Position numbers and translations under genes: made by a program. Shown one piece after another: positions 21,484 through 33,230 of a stretch of DNA of 64,000 bases. The stretch is from Pseudocercospora fijiensis CIRAD86. Taxonomy: Eukaryota; Ascomycota; Dothideomycetes; Mycosphaerellales; Mycosphaerellaceae. Numbering within the stretch: position 1 is the stretch's first letter; each line of letters begins with the position of its first letter. Location of the stretch: positions 243,876 through 307,875 of the forward strand of contig NW_006921541.1 in the NCBI RefSeq assembly GCF_000340215.1, written 5' to 3'. The notes below the pieces were generated by a model. The model was not told the origin of the DNA. It saw nothing but the letters and a program-made list of their open reading frames with translations, and made no database searches.

Positions 21484-24400
21484 TTATATACGTTTCTACT
21501 TCTCGACCTAGTATCGCCTTCTACCTCCGCCCTCCTCCTCTTCGTTATCGCTAATTAGGGTTCCGCTTAAACTAAATTTCGTATTCTCTTCGCGCTCCTA
21601 GGTTTCTTCGATCTTAAGGTTTTCTAATTCCTCGATTAAGTCCTTTAGTATAATCTTAAGTGTCCTATATTAGCGACTCTAGCAGAGGAGATAGTATCGG
21701 AATACTATAATAGATTCGAAGATAGTAGGCGAGTATATTCGATTAAAGCGGCCCTAGTAACGAGCGATACTAAAAGACCTCTTATAGCCTATACCTACGC
21801 TCGGGATAGCGAGGACGTCCCGAGCGACCGACGCTATCGTTAGAAACTTAGGCTCTAACCGCTACTATATAGCGAGAATATCGTCTCCGAATTCGTCTAG
21901 AAGACTAGTAAGATCTAGAGATTATTAGCCCTCTTTCCGAGCCTACGGGTTTAGTACTTACCCGCGCGCCGATAGAGATCGAACTCTTCTTTATTTACTT
22001 TAGTAGTTGCTTCCTCTTCTGCCTCTATTTCCTACCTACGAAATAGGTATAATATCGGAGCCTTCTAAACCTTCTATTTCTTTATAGGAGCTATATTTAG
22101 ACTAGTTTCTTTCCGACGCTCGTAGAATATCTTTTCTAGAATAGTCTAGTAATACTTAGGCTATTCCTCGTCCCCCTTCTATTCTAGCTTCTACTAGTAT
22201 ATATCCTTTTCTACCGGGTTAAGCAAGTACGTAACGCTATAGATATCCCCGAACGACTAAAAGGTAGCACTATAATATTTATATAACTTAGTATAGGAGG
22301 TATCTATAGCTTTCGTTATAGCTACTTTCTAGAGAACGCTCTTCTTAGCTAGCTTAGTATCAGCTAGTAACCGGCCCTACACCTATAGGCTAGTTTTGAG
22401 CCTATATAAGAGGCCTCCTTCTATAGAGTAGATAGATTATTAACCTCGTATAGCACATTGTTTATGTTGCACTTCTACAATGCCTATATTACAGGGCTCT
22501 CGTTACTAGTCTAAGCGACAGTCTCGTTATCCTATTATGCTAAATATAGCTGCCTATATTGCTATAGGTTATGTTACCCTCGGTTGCCTATACTATTGCT
22601 GCTAGTAGTAGTAGTAGTGTTAGTTTCCGTCCTTTATTAGCTACGGTTTCGTCGAGCTCGTTAAAGAGCTAGTTATAGTACGTAAAGATAAGGTAGATCG
22701 TCGGTCCTTAGGTTCTTCTAATCGTAGTAGTAACCTTCGCGTAATACTTACTAATATCGACGAGATACTCTACTTAGCGCTATTTAGCGGGAGTAAGCCC
22801 GAGCTACTTAATACCCTCGGAACTCTAATAGATCTCGAGAGCGGTACGTAAAGTATATCCTCTCGTAACTATATAGAAAGTTAAATCGAACCGGGTCTTA
22901 ACGTCTTAGGTAAAACAGAGTAGGCGCTAAGGAGGCCGCTTTTGCTATCGCTTATTCTATACGATATTCTAGGTATCGGTTTTAGGGCGCTCGATTAGGT
23001 TCTTCTAAATAGCCTTAAATCGGTTATATCTCTATAAGCTCGAGTTCGTATATATTACTAGACGACGAAGCTAGAGAAAAAGAGTTAGAACTATACTAGG
23101 TTGCCGGCTACGGGTACCGGCTACGGACAAAAGTTATACCTTATATAAAACGAGAGCGAGGCTCTCTACCTTATCCCGTCTTATTACTATAACGAGTTTC
23201 TCGACTTTCGACCTTGCTTTATCCTTATCTAGGATCTTCTATTAGTCGTCGTTTAATAGTATAATTTTAAGCGTCTTAAAGAGGGCTTAGATTGCGATTT
23301 AAACTATATAAGCGAGATAGGGAAACTTTTATAGGGATATAACTAGCATCGACGTCGGCTCCGATTTAATAGGGCTAGGGCTATTACTATGCTCCTCTTT
23401 ATCGTTATTATCGTACGTATTATCGTACGTATCCGGAATCGTAGCGAGCTTAATATTCGGAAGATTAAGCTAGATTATAGACCTTATAATCTCCTCTACG
23501 TACTCGGCCCTATCGATACGATTAGTAATTTTAAAGATATATACGAGTAAATTATATATATAACGCCTTATATAATATTCGATTATTAGTAGCGTTGTCC
23601 GTAGTAATCGAGATTACTTTCGTTATTACGCTAACCCTATCTATTGCCGTATAGACAAGCTTCGCTATATCCTTACTAGTATAGGAACCTAGAATTTTAG
23701 GGAATCCGATTATAAGTTCCTAGAGTTTCTAATCCGAATTAATAAAGTATAGTGTAATCGAGAGGAAGGAGGCTCTTATAGTCCGGCTTAACTAGCTATC
23801 GATAGTAATAGCTGCTTAGCGAGTATTACGGAGGATTTCCCGAATATCGTCTAACGTAGCCTCTTTATTCTTTTCGAATATAATACGCTAGGTTGTCGCG
23901 CCGAGAAATAGGGGAGGGTAGTTTATAAGATATAGGTATATCTTCTATATAGACTCCCTTTCGTAGAAGTCTTCCGGAAGACCGTTTATAGCTAGTATTT
24001 CGTTTGCTAGTTACTTAAAGTCTTCTAGGGAGAAATCGGTAGCCTTAAATCCTAGAGCTTCCTTAAGCGTAGCCTATAATAATTAGCTAGATCTCTACGG
24101 TTAATTAAAGTAGCCGGCAGCTGTAGCCGGCAGCTATAGCTGGCAGCCGTAGCCGACATTTTAGAAGACGTACCTCTTTCTAGAACGCTATATCTATATC
24201 AACCCTCCTCTCTCCTTAAGATTCCTAATACTATTTAGAATAGAGATAGTTCGTAGGCGATAAGTTCCTATCCCCTAGTTTCGGGTGTTTTAAGATTAAA
24301 CCGTAGAGGTTATAGACAATTACTAGTTAACCTTTAAGTTAAGAAGTCGTATAACGGTATAATGCCCCCTCTATAAAGAACTTCTAGAATATATCCGTTC

Positions 24401-24880
24401 GCTCCTTACTACCCTATCGTATCGAGTACTTCTGGAGTTTATACTCTTTTAAACGTAAGTATAAAGGGAACTATATCTTATAGACCTATTAATTAAACTG
24501 CTCGGTATACTCGGGTTTCTAAAGATACGTCTAGCTAGCCTTTTTAAAGATATCCGGGTTAATACTCGATATTCTTATATCTCCGAACAACCTTCTACTT
24601 AGACTCCGTGGACCGTAAAGGTAAGGACTAGGTAGTAGTACCCTATAATAAATTCCTACTACTAGGATTCGGAGAAGATAAATCTAGCCCTAACCGTCGT
24701 CTAGAACTCGATAGGCTCGAAGGTAAGTATACGACCTCCTCTTAACGTTATCGCAATCTCGCTCGTATACTAGACTATTTCGACTATCGTCTCGTTATTA
24801 CCCTTCCTAGTATAGCGCCTAGTATTTATATAATATCGGTCGGTATGTTTTAAAGTTTCGTACGGTAAGGTAAGGACTTA
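21484..24880 (-). pseudogene. hAT transposase, unit B, disrupted by a 279-bp insertion
   Basis: Counterpart of 11410-14600, with the same catalytic and dimerisation landmarks (for example GYKRSFSIARY near 21800 and TRFDLTFYIVTRGY near 22850). An LTR-like insertion at 22358-22636 breaks it in the region just before the catalytic centre is completed, in addition to the RIP stops. One Leu for Ser change in the TRFDSTF motif is RIP-like. Confidence 0.88.
22358..22636 (+). mobile_element. 279-bp LTR-like insertion, poorly mutated by RIP
   Basis: Absent from unit A (compare 12316-12335). Flanked by TTAG (22354-22357 and 22637-22640). It starts TATCAGCTAG, has a TATA-box-like CCTATATAAGAGG near 22411, and a TAGTAGTAGTAGTAG run near its end. 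Unlike all surrounding DNA it keeps many CpA and TpG dinucleotides (GCACATTG, TTATGTTGCAC), so it probably arrived after RIP or escaped it. It is probably a solo LTR of another family. The ends are not clean TG...CA, so this is tentative. Confidence 0.65.
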
Positions 24881-25074
24881 GGATTAGTAGATATATACTA
24901 GTAGCTATAGGGAAATACCCTTTCTTTTATAGCATCGTATCGTTAGGAATAGCTAGGTAGTAAATAGCTAGCTACCTTTTTTTTTGTTTCCTAGCTACCT
25001 AACTACTAGATTTTTTTCCTAGCTACCCTAGCTAGCCTAACTACTAGAATTTCTTTCCTAGCTACCCTAACTAC

Positions 25075-26462
25075 CTAAATTTTGCCTTCTATACGGCGGC
25101 TCTCTCCTACTAACGGAACCGAGCTACTATACCTAACGAATCTAAGCTCGTTTTTAGTCTTAATCTATCCTCTTTTAGTATAAGACACTCGATAAGTAAA
25201 TGCTTAGGCCGAGTCTAACTACGAAACCTAAGACTAACTAATAGCTCTATTAACTAATCCTAATCCTCGAACTCCTTCCGCTTCTTAGTAAAGACCTTAA
25301 AGAGCGCTCGAGCTTCTTCGGGTACTAACGGAGTAGTCGAGATAAAGCTATATCGCTAAAATAGGTAATCCTTCGGAGGCTTATATAGAGATTTAGAGAA
25401 TTCTAACGCTAACCTATCCTACTAGTAGCTTAGATTCCGGATACAAGCCCTCTCTGCCTTAGTAAAGATTTTATATAGTAGTAGTACTCTGCCTTCGAGA
25501 AACGCTTTCTATTTAACTATTAGTATCTGCCGGCTACGAACGCCGGCTATATATACCGAGTATAGAATAATTACCTATACCCCTTCCTCCTATAGTAATA
25601 CTTCTACCGTCCCTAGATACCTAGCCCCGATTGTATTAATCGTAAGCTACTTTGCCTTTATAGATGTAAAGGCTTCGCTCTAATACTAATAAAGAAACTT
25701 CTACTCTATATCGAGGATATAAAGACAACTAGTCTCGATTCTAATCCTTACTAGCTTTTTGTAGTAGCTTTAACTATAATTTTCTAGATTAATAGGACTT
25801 ATACCTTAGCCCTTTACTAGTATCTCGTCTCTTTAACTATACTTGATCTACTCCTAGCGCTTATCGTCTATAGCGTTAGGCCCTAAGACTATACCTATTA
25901 CTAGATCGACGTATAGTATCTCCTCGCTTTTTTTAGTTCCTTTATTTATAGTATTAAGCTCTATCGCGGTATCCTAAACTCTAGTATTATTATTCTCGGC
26001 TATCTAAATATCTCCGTTACTATCGGTCGTATCGATAGAGGTAGCGGCTATAGGTCTAAATGCTATTAGTTAACGTCTTAAAGAAAAATATACCGGCTAT
26101 AGCTGCTAGCTACGGCCGCTAGCTAGATTAACTTGCGCTACTAGAACTTTACGCTCGAAAGCTAGCCGCAATTCCTTCCTCCTCTTAGCCTTCTCTTAGG
26201 TTATCTTCTTATTCTAACCTTTACTTTTTTCTATAGGCGCTAGCTATCGATAAAATGCCTTATTCCGCGCCTTTCTTCTCTTATCCTTAGCTCTTTTATC
26301 CTTATTTATCTTCTCCTTTCTCTCGCGGTCTCGTACGGAATTCTTCTTCGTAGAGTGCTCCTCTTTAGTCTTACGCTTTTTAGTTAGATACTTAGGTAAA
26401 ACAAACTCGCGGTCTTTAGTTCTATCTTCTGTTTAGCGCGCGGCGCGCTTCTCTCTTACTAT
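25075..26462 (-). pseudogene. Large unidentified gene of hAT unit B
   Basis: Counterpart of 14780-16195 with the same exon order and segments. Intron 2 (matching 15216-15263) is conserved with both GCCGGC copies near 25530-25555. The intron 1 array is reduced to one or two degenerate copies near 26090-26115. Function not recognised. Confidence 0.63.
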
Positions 26463-26579
26463 TATAGGGAAAAGGGGCGGGGGCGTAGCGTGTAGTGGTT
26501 ATTATTAGTGTAGGTATAGAGGAAGAAGTTAAAAGATATAAGAATATCGCGAAGCCCTAATTGTTGCCGCCTACGTAAC

Positions 26580-27033
26580 GTTATATAGGTAAGCTTTCGC
26601 AACTATAGTAACTACGCCCCGGTAATAGCAACTACGCCCTAGTAACGGTAACTACGCCCTAGCAACGGCAACTACGCCCTAGTAACGGCAATAGAGCGTA
26701 GTAAATATAACCTAGTAACTATTATAGCCGGCAATCGTAGCCGGTAGTCGAATAAGAGTGTCCTTATAGTAAAACTACGCCCTAGTAACGGCAACTACGC
26801 TCTAGTAACGGTAAAAGAGCGTAGTAAATGTAACATAGTTACTATTATAGCCGGCAATCGTAGCCGGCAGTCGAATAAGAGTGTCCTTATAGTAAAACTA
26901 ATATAGTCTCTAGTTTAAACTAGGAATCTATATAGTTCGAAAAAACCAAACCGGAACTAGGGAGCTAGTTCGCCGCTAAGAAACTAAACTATATACGTTT
27001 AGTAGTTCGGAAACCGAACTACTATAGGGTCTA
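26580..27033. repeat. Right subterminal repeats and outer right terminal inverted repeat
   Basis: Four 20-bp units (about 26609-26688) and a second smaller cluster (about 26775-26815), each followed by TAGCCGGCAATCGTAGCCGG. The terminus ACCGAACTACTATAGGGTCTA ends at 27033 and is the RIP-altered inverse of the left end at 6619. Confidence 0.8.
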
Positions 27034-27041
27034 TCTACGAT
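27034..27041. repeat. 8-bp target-site duplication, right (hAT composite)
   Basis: TCTACGAT, second copy of 6611-6618. G1 RNase H/RT sequence resumes at once. Confidence 0.88.
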
Positions 27042-28790
27042 TGCTAAGAGCTCTTACTCGTAGGTCTCGTATCGACGCTCTATATCGATTATCTTTCGTA
27101 AAAAGAAGGCAATCGGGTACTAGTAGGTATTATTAGCCTACTATAATATAATAGCTAATATAGCGAACTATAAAGCGTTAGTCTCAATTCGGATCTGTTT
27201 GCTTAGTACGAAATAGTATAGTAAGGGGACTTTAGTAAAGCGTTGCTTTAGACCGTTAAAAGCGGCTTGTGTTTTATTAGTCTATTTAAACTCTCTAGAA
27301 GGATTTGCCTTAGTCTTAGTAAGCTTAGTTAATAGTATTACATGCCTCGAATAGCCCTTAATAAATCGACGGTAAAAGTTAGTAAAACCTAGGAATAACT
27401 AAAGTTCCTTAAGGCTAGTAGGGGTTAGCTATTCGGTAATAGTCTTAATCCGATTAGGATTAGCCTTAATACTATTAGTTAATACGAGGAAGCTAAGGAA
27501 GGCTACCTCCTTAGTAGTAAAGGTACATTTAGAAGGCTTATAATATAAGCTATAGGTTCTTAGGCGATCGAGTACCTTACGGACTATAGCCTAGTAATCC
27601 GCAATATTAGGTAAGTATATATAAACTAGGATATTATCTAGGTAAACTATATAGAGGTAGTCTAATAGGCCTAATAAGGCCCGATTAATATAGGACTAGA
27701 ATGTCGTAGAGGCGTTAGCTAGCCTAAATAGCATAACTAAGTACTTAAAATAGCTATAACGGGTACGGAAGGCTATTTTCTATTTATCGCCCTTGCGAAT
27801 ACAGATACGATAGTACGCATCCTTAATATCTAATATAGTATAGAAATAGGCGCTAGATAGGCGATCGAGGGTCTCGTTAATAAGCGGAAGTAGATAGCGG
27901 TCTTTAATAGTAATAGTATTAAGTCTACGGTAATTAATATATAAGCGTAGGCTACTATCCTTCTTTAGAACAAACAGGATTAGTATACTAGTAGGGCTGT
28001 TGCTATACTAAATTCGACTATTAGCTAGGTTTTTATCTAGGTATTTACGCAATATAGCAAGCTCTCGTTTACTAAGGTTGTAGAGTAGCCTAAAAGGAAC
28101 CTCTTTGCCCTCTATAATATTAATCTTATAATCTGTCTCTTTAAATATAGGCAATGTCGATGCTAGGTAGTGCTTAAATATATTAATATAGGTTTCTCGA
28201 ATAGGCTATAGTATACGAGTAAGCTAATTAGGGTCTATGCTATTAGGGGGCATAGGTTTATCGTTATTACTACCGAGTAGATCGGCAGTCGGATTAGCTA
28301 AGGCAGGTGTTAGGTTGCTAATAAATAGGACCTTAATATTGTTAGGACACTCGCTAACGTTAATGTGCTTAATGTCCTCTTTCCTAGCGATTCTAAATCG
28401 CTACTATTAGCTGCCTAAGTCTATAGCTACGGCGTGTTGCTTAAGGATAGGGTTACTAATAACAATATTAGATAGAAGGTTGTCTATATCTACTACGTAG
28501 GTAGTACAATCTAGCAAGCGCTCGTTACCGAGGTCGTCTCTTAGAACTATAGGGATATAGTAAGCTCTATAGGTTAAGTGCCGAGCGTTATTAAACTAAG
28601 TAAGGATTGGCATATTAGTCCTCTTTAGTTGTCGAAGGTCTAATTGCTTAGCTAGGCGGTAGTTAATAAGGGCACTAACTAAATTGCCTAGGTCTAGCAC
28701 AACCTTAGTCTTATAGTTAGTGCTATGCGTGTCCCCTACGAAATAGGTACGTATAATAGCTAGTATAATATCGATAGTTTTACGCCGTAT
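27042..28790 (-). pseudogene. G1 pol fragment: RNase H start, reverse transcriptase and protease
   Basis: The minus-strand reading aligns with 38375-40010 of G3. RT motifs are readable around 27780-28200 (LDIKDAYY-type motif A region, RYLDKNLANS, FVLKKDSSL equivalents). The protease region near 28685 reads VLDLGNLVSALINYRLAKQL, where a gypsy protease has DSG/DTG. The Ser/Thr position is Leu here, a possible RIP change (TCA/TCG to TTA/TTG). G1 keeps this motif, whereas G3 has lost it. Confidence 0.8.
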
Positions 28791-30360
28791 AAGGCTAATA
28801 GTTAGTGCGGCGCTTATTCCTTTTTCGAAGGTTAGCCTATAGGGGTAGCGTTAGCCGCTAAAAGGTGCCTCCTATACTCGGCGGAAGCACGGTTAATTCG
28901 GGCCTAATCCTTAGGTTTATCGTATTAGCCTAGTAGATAGCTAGTGCTATTATAGTTATAGCACTTTAATCCGGTTAGGGCATTGCTATAGCTATTACTA
29001 CTATTTTTAGCCGAGCGATTAGTATTATAGGGATACGAGCCTCTTCTACGGCCCCTATTATAGCCTCCTCTATATAGCCGTCGGCTACGGCTTCTTCTAC
29101 GGTTAATGTAACTATTTCTATTATTAGTATTGTTACCTTAGTAGGAACCTTAGTTTCCTCCGTAGGTACTATAGTTGCTACGGTTAGTACTAGCTAGTCG
29201 GATCCTCGACTCTAGTCGTTACTAGAGATAAATAGCTCGTTTAGCTGTTTCTACTTCGACTATAAATTAAATACGTATTAGGTTAGCCTATTTAAATACA
29301 CGGCGGCGGTCTAGTTTAAGGATAAGCTCCTATCTAAGCTTTAGGCGTATTTCCGAGATCTGTATAGAATTAGTCTTAGCCGGAAGGTCGTCCTCGAGGG
29401 TCTTTAAATAGGCCTCGAATAAGCGAGCCGATTAATTAGTCTTTTATTTAGCTCGGAGGTACTAATCCTAAGTATATTATTGCCTTAGTATAGGATTTCT
29501 AAGGGTATCTAGTATAATAGTTTTGTAGGTTTACTACTAAACGGTAGTCTAATCGTCGAGGGAGTTAAAATAGTTATCCTAGGTGCGTTTTAGGTCGCCG
29601 TCGATATACTATATAGCGTAGACGACTAACGAATAGTCGTCTAGAAGAGCCCTCGGTATATTCCGCTAGTTAAGCTTATAATCGCGTATGTAATTATTAT
29701 ACTGCTTGCGACTAGAGCCGTTAAATACGGTATAGTCTCTAAGCTTAGCATCCTTCTTCTAGACTAGTAGTAAGGGAGGCCCTACTATTAGTTTAGCATT
29801 AGTTGCTAGGGCTTCCTATAGGCGGCGAATCTCGAGGAGATTATCCTTTAGCTACTACTCTTAACGCAGGGCAGTAAGCCTGTTTCAAGTAGCTTCTTAA
29901 AGTCTCCCTACTAGTTAGGGGCTAAAGGCTAGTTAGCTATATCTTCGATTAATAATATTATTAAGAGTATCGTTAATAGGCAATTCTAGATTATTACCTA
30001 GAACTATAGGCTCCTTAATAGGCTCTATACTACTAGTATTATTATTGCTAGCGCTGCTAGCGGCGCCGCGGTTGTTATTATTTTGTAATAAACTAGCTAT
30101 TATAAGGGGTAGTACTAATAGTATATCGTAGGCCCCTATAATACGGATATAGCGGAATTAGTAGATATCGGCCTAGTACGATTAACTTAGTATAATAGGC
30201 CGTATAGAAGGCCTTGCTTAATAATTGGTACGGTTGTTTTAGTAGAATAGTACGTATAGGTCCTATTCTTCGGGCGTAATATAGTTAAATCGATAGTTTT
30301 TATAGCTATACCGCTAAAAGCTTAAAATAAGGACTATCTAGCTACTACCCTTAAAGGGTA
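28790..30360 (-). pseudogene. G1 gag
   Basis: Nucleocapsid/capsid gene of G1. The zinc knuckle lies near 28935-28985. Its Cys codons have become Tyr (YNYNSTSY for the CxxC...H pattern that is still seen as CFNCNSTSY in G3). Upstream are an Arg/Asn-rich low-complexity part and the capsid region. Ends about 15 bp before the LTR. Confidence 0.72.
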
Positions 30361-30372
30361 GATCGAATACTA

Positions 30373-30568
30373 TATAAGAAGGGTATATTAGTAGGTAGAT
30401 AGGATAGTAGTAGGTATAAGTAGTATTCGATAAGGATCTAGGAGAAGAGGGAGGAAAGTAGGGAAGTTAGCCTAACGCTAAGCGCTAAGCCCTACCTAAG
30501 GCATTAAGACCCGGGCTTTACTTGGCCTAGTTATATGCCAATTACGTGCAGCCTCTATAGTCCTAACA
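30373..30568 (-). repeat. G1 5' LTR (right end of the element)
   Basis: 196 bp, TATAAGAAGGG...TCCTAACA, about 85-90% like the G3 LTRs. The CpA at its end is intact (TCCTAACA), supporting an original TG...CA form. The primer-binding site would lie just to its left (about 30355-30372), but the complementary tRNA was not identified. Confidence 0.88.
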
Positions 30569-31233
30569 ATAATATATTAAAAAGCAGGGCTTAGTCTCTA
30601 GATAGCTAACCTAATAGAGAGGCAATTAATCTATATATTAAAGCCGCTAGCTATTAAGGGAAACGACTAATAACTTTTTAGAAAATCTTAGATCTGTAAA
30701 GGAGTAGTAGGATATAGCTATCTCCGATAATAGCTTTAAGTTATAGCGACCTCTAGGGTCTTCGCTAAATAGGCTATCTTAGATACTTAAATACTATTCT
30801 AGTACTTTATAGTATATATAAGGCTTCGATAGGCCTAGACTCTATTACGGGGTAACCTTCCTATTTATAGTTATAGATGCCTTAGGCATTAGTTCTTAGC
30901 GCTGCGACGACTTTTACGCTTCTCGCGCCCTCTCGTAGATAGACATCTTCGAGAACTCGTTATAAACTATCTACTTAGTTGCCGCCCTTAATATTTCTCG
31001 AAAATCCTAAATAGATTAAAATACGACTATTCGGAAACTAAATCGTATCTTAGTCCTACTCGTATATAGACCGGTGCGCCTAAAGCGCGTCTAACTACTA
31101 TATAAACGGTATAGTATTACAAACGTAACTATAGTGCTAAATAGACTCTTTATAGCTAGAAGACATATTTGTATATATTATTAATAACAAGTTATTAGGT
31201 AAGGATAGTATATCCTAGTAGTAGGAGGCCGAT
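30569..31233. other. Leader region of G2, no gene seen
   Basis: TpA-rich sequence with no readable protein. It lies between the G1 LTR and the G2 gag start, so it should contain the G2 5' LTR and untranslated leader. No matching sequence was found after G2 pol (43830-44220), so the LTR could not be defined. Confidence 0.4.
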
Positions 31234-33230
31234 ATGCCTCTACCGCTAGTTCTATAGCATAGTAATAATAATAGCAACTAGCAGTCTACCTAGTCTTAGA
31301 CTCTACGTAAACAATTAAACCTAGATCCTACCGACGACGAATCCTTCGACTTTAATACTAGTCTTAAAGATAAGTCGGAAGAGGAGGAAGGTAGCGAGTT
31401 CGTACCTATCGGCGAACCTAAGCTAGGGCAATATATATAGGAAGAGTTCGAAGAAATTATAGGTACTAGCTATACCGGCTATACTAACCTAGATATCGAC
31501 GACGCTCGCTTCTTAGAAGACGACCCTCTAACTAAGAAGCTAGAGAAGCGTAACCGCTTACTATACCCTAATAATACTAAGGACGAAGGCAATATATTAC
31601 TACGTCGCGGTAGGAATAACCGCTAAGAGTATAAGTCTTACGGTTCCTAACTCCCGTCTCTAATATATTCTCCTCGCTCGGTTAAGTTATTAAGGAACAA
31701 GTCTAAGCTACGCGGTCCTAGTCCGAACGCTTCTAGTTCTAACTCTAGACGTATTATCCCGAATAACGAACAAGGCACTAGAGCCCGCCTAGGCCTATAT
31801 CTCGACTTCTTAGAGTTTATACCTAATAACTATACTTAAGCTAGTAAAGCTATTCTTCGTTATAACCTAAAGCACTTTCGCAATATTATAGACGCTAATA
31901 ATCTAGCTATACGCGTATAGCAGCACCTAGACAAGTAGCTTAACGTGCTTAATAATACTATCCTCTTATTCGCTAACTAACTAGCTATCCTCTAAGATAC
32001 TATTAACGAGATCGAATAAACAAAGAAGGAACGAGATAGCGCCGTTACTCGTAATAGCTACCTTAAGAACGCTAATAACGCCCTTACTATCTAAGTAAAA
32101 GAGCTAACCGAGAAGTATAAGCGCTACGAGCCGGCTCTTAAGACTGCCTAAGACTATATCGCTAGATACTATTACATTCGAGACGAAGATAAAGCTAATA
32201 TCGACAAGCTCTAAAGCAAAGTTAAAGATTTAGAGATACAACTAGCAACTGCTAACGCTAAAGCTACCTAGGCTAATACTAGATATACGCTAGCCGAGCG
32301 TCGTAAGAAGTAGAAGCTATAGCTACGAATAGATAACGAAGACCTCCTCGCCTAACTCGAACGATACTCTAACGACGACGAGGACGTTTACTTTACTATA
32401 CGTTAAAACAAAGGTACTAGCGGTACTAGATATACCGGTCGTACTTAGAAGATTACTACAAAGAGCTCGCGTAATACTCCGCTTAAGACGCGCCTCGATC
32501 GTAAGCGCGCGCGGCGTAATAAGTTAGAAAATACCTATACTACTATAGACGAAGACGATAGAGACAATAACCTAGGTTCTAACTCTAGTACCTTATCTTT
32601 AGATAACGATCGCCGAGGTCGCCGCTACTGCTATAATAGCCGTAACCGGACGTATAAGCGTAAGGACAAATCTACGAAGCTTCTAGCAATCTATACTATA
32701 GATAATAAGGCTAAAGATAAGGATATACCCTTCTGCGAATAGAAAAGTAAGATATTGTTCGCCCTCGGAAAGAGTAAGAAGTCTAAGAGGAAGAAGATTC
32801 GTATAGTACTAGATAATACGATATCTAACGCTTTTAACTACCTCGAACTAGTTATCGACTCCTTTACGTCCTATAAGGAAGCCCTCTAGTTTATAGAAGA
32901 GCGCTAGGTTAATTAGTACTAGAAATATACAAAGCGCGCTAAGTTTACTACTCTTTAGTAAGGCAAAGATAAATCCTTCTCTAACTTCTAGCCGCGGTTT
33001 ATCTATTATTAACTATTTCTTAGCTTCGGTAATAACGACGAGGAGATAATAGACAACCTACGGGACAAGTTAAACGATAGCTTAGTAAGTACTCGATCCG
33101 ATTAAAGTTCTTTACGTCGCTAACTACGATACGGGACGAGTTACGTATCTATAATATTAATAATAACTATAAGCAAGCTAGAAGCGGCTAGATTAAGCAA
33201 GTCCTATATATCGAATTAGACCTTAACGGT
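31234..33230 (+). pseudogene. G2 gag with coiled-coil region
   Basis: ATG at 31234 (MPLPL) is in frame with the readable protein. Order: acidic segment (DPTDDESFDFNTSLKDKSEE), a region with ARLGLYLDFLEFIPNNYT, then a long heptad-like stretch (about 31990-32330: VKELTEKYKRYEPALKTA, KVKDLEIQLATANAKAT). Then comes a basic linker (TPLKTRLDRKRARRNKLE), and a capsid-like part (NAFNYLELVIDSFTSYKEAL, FLSFGNNDEEIIDNLRDKL). No CCHC knuckle was found. The coiled coil is unusual for gag but known in some chromoviruses. Stops are RIP-type. Confidence 0.75.

Larger units (their letters stand above)
6619..27033. mobile_element. 20.4-kb composite hAT transposon: two tandem units carrying histone H3-like genes
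   Basis: The element is bounded by inverted ends (TAGACCCCGTAGTAGTTCGG at the left; its degraded complement ending ...CTATAGGGTCTA at the right) and by one external 8-bp duplication. It is two near-identical units in direct order: A 6619-16765 and B 16766-27033. Unit A ends in its own right terminus (...GCAGGGTCTA, 16765). Unit B starts directly at a position matching about 6679, so it lacks its outer left end. Each unit encodes a minus-strand hAT transposase, two H3-fold genes and further unidentified frames. G1 retroelement sequence flanks both sides, so the composite jumped into G1 as one piece or became a dimer in place. Confidence 0.9.
1..30568 (-). mobile_element. Ty3/gypsy chromovirus G1, left-truncated by the window and interrupted by two insertions
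   Basis: A minus-strand LTR retrotransposon. From right to left it has the 5' LTR (30373-30568), gag, protease, RT, RNase H and integrase, and it leaves the window at base 1. Its three surviving blocks (1-852, 5757-6618, 27042-30568) align in order with the complete sister element at 34916-41827: for example base 1 corresponds to about 36655, 5760 to about 37515 and 27042 to about 38375. Removing the LINE (853-5741) and the hAT composite (6619-27033) with one copy of each target-site duplication restores a continuous element. Its chromodomain and 3' LTR should lie to the left of the window. All frames are broken by RIP-type stops. Confidence 0.88.

Noticed and set aside
6619..27033. Starship-type giant element
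   Set aside because: No tyrosine-recombinase captain gene was seen; the 8-bp duplication, inverted ends and transposase motifs are those of hAT.
30373..30568. Left end of a G1-family element nested in G2 rather than the G1 terminus
   Set aside because: The gag-to-LTR order on the minus strand matches the right end of G3 exactly, so this is the 5' LTR of G1.
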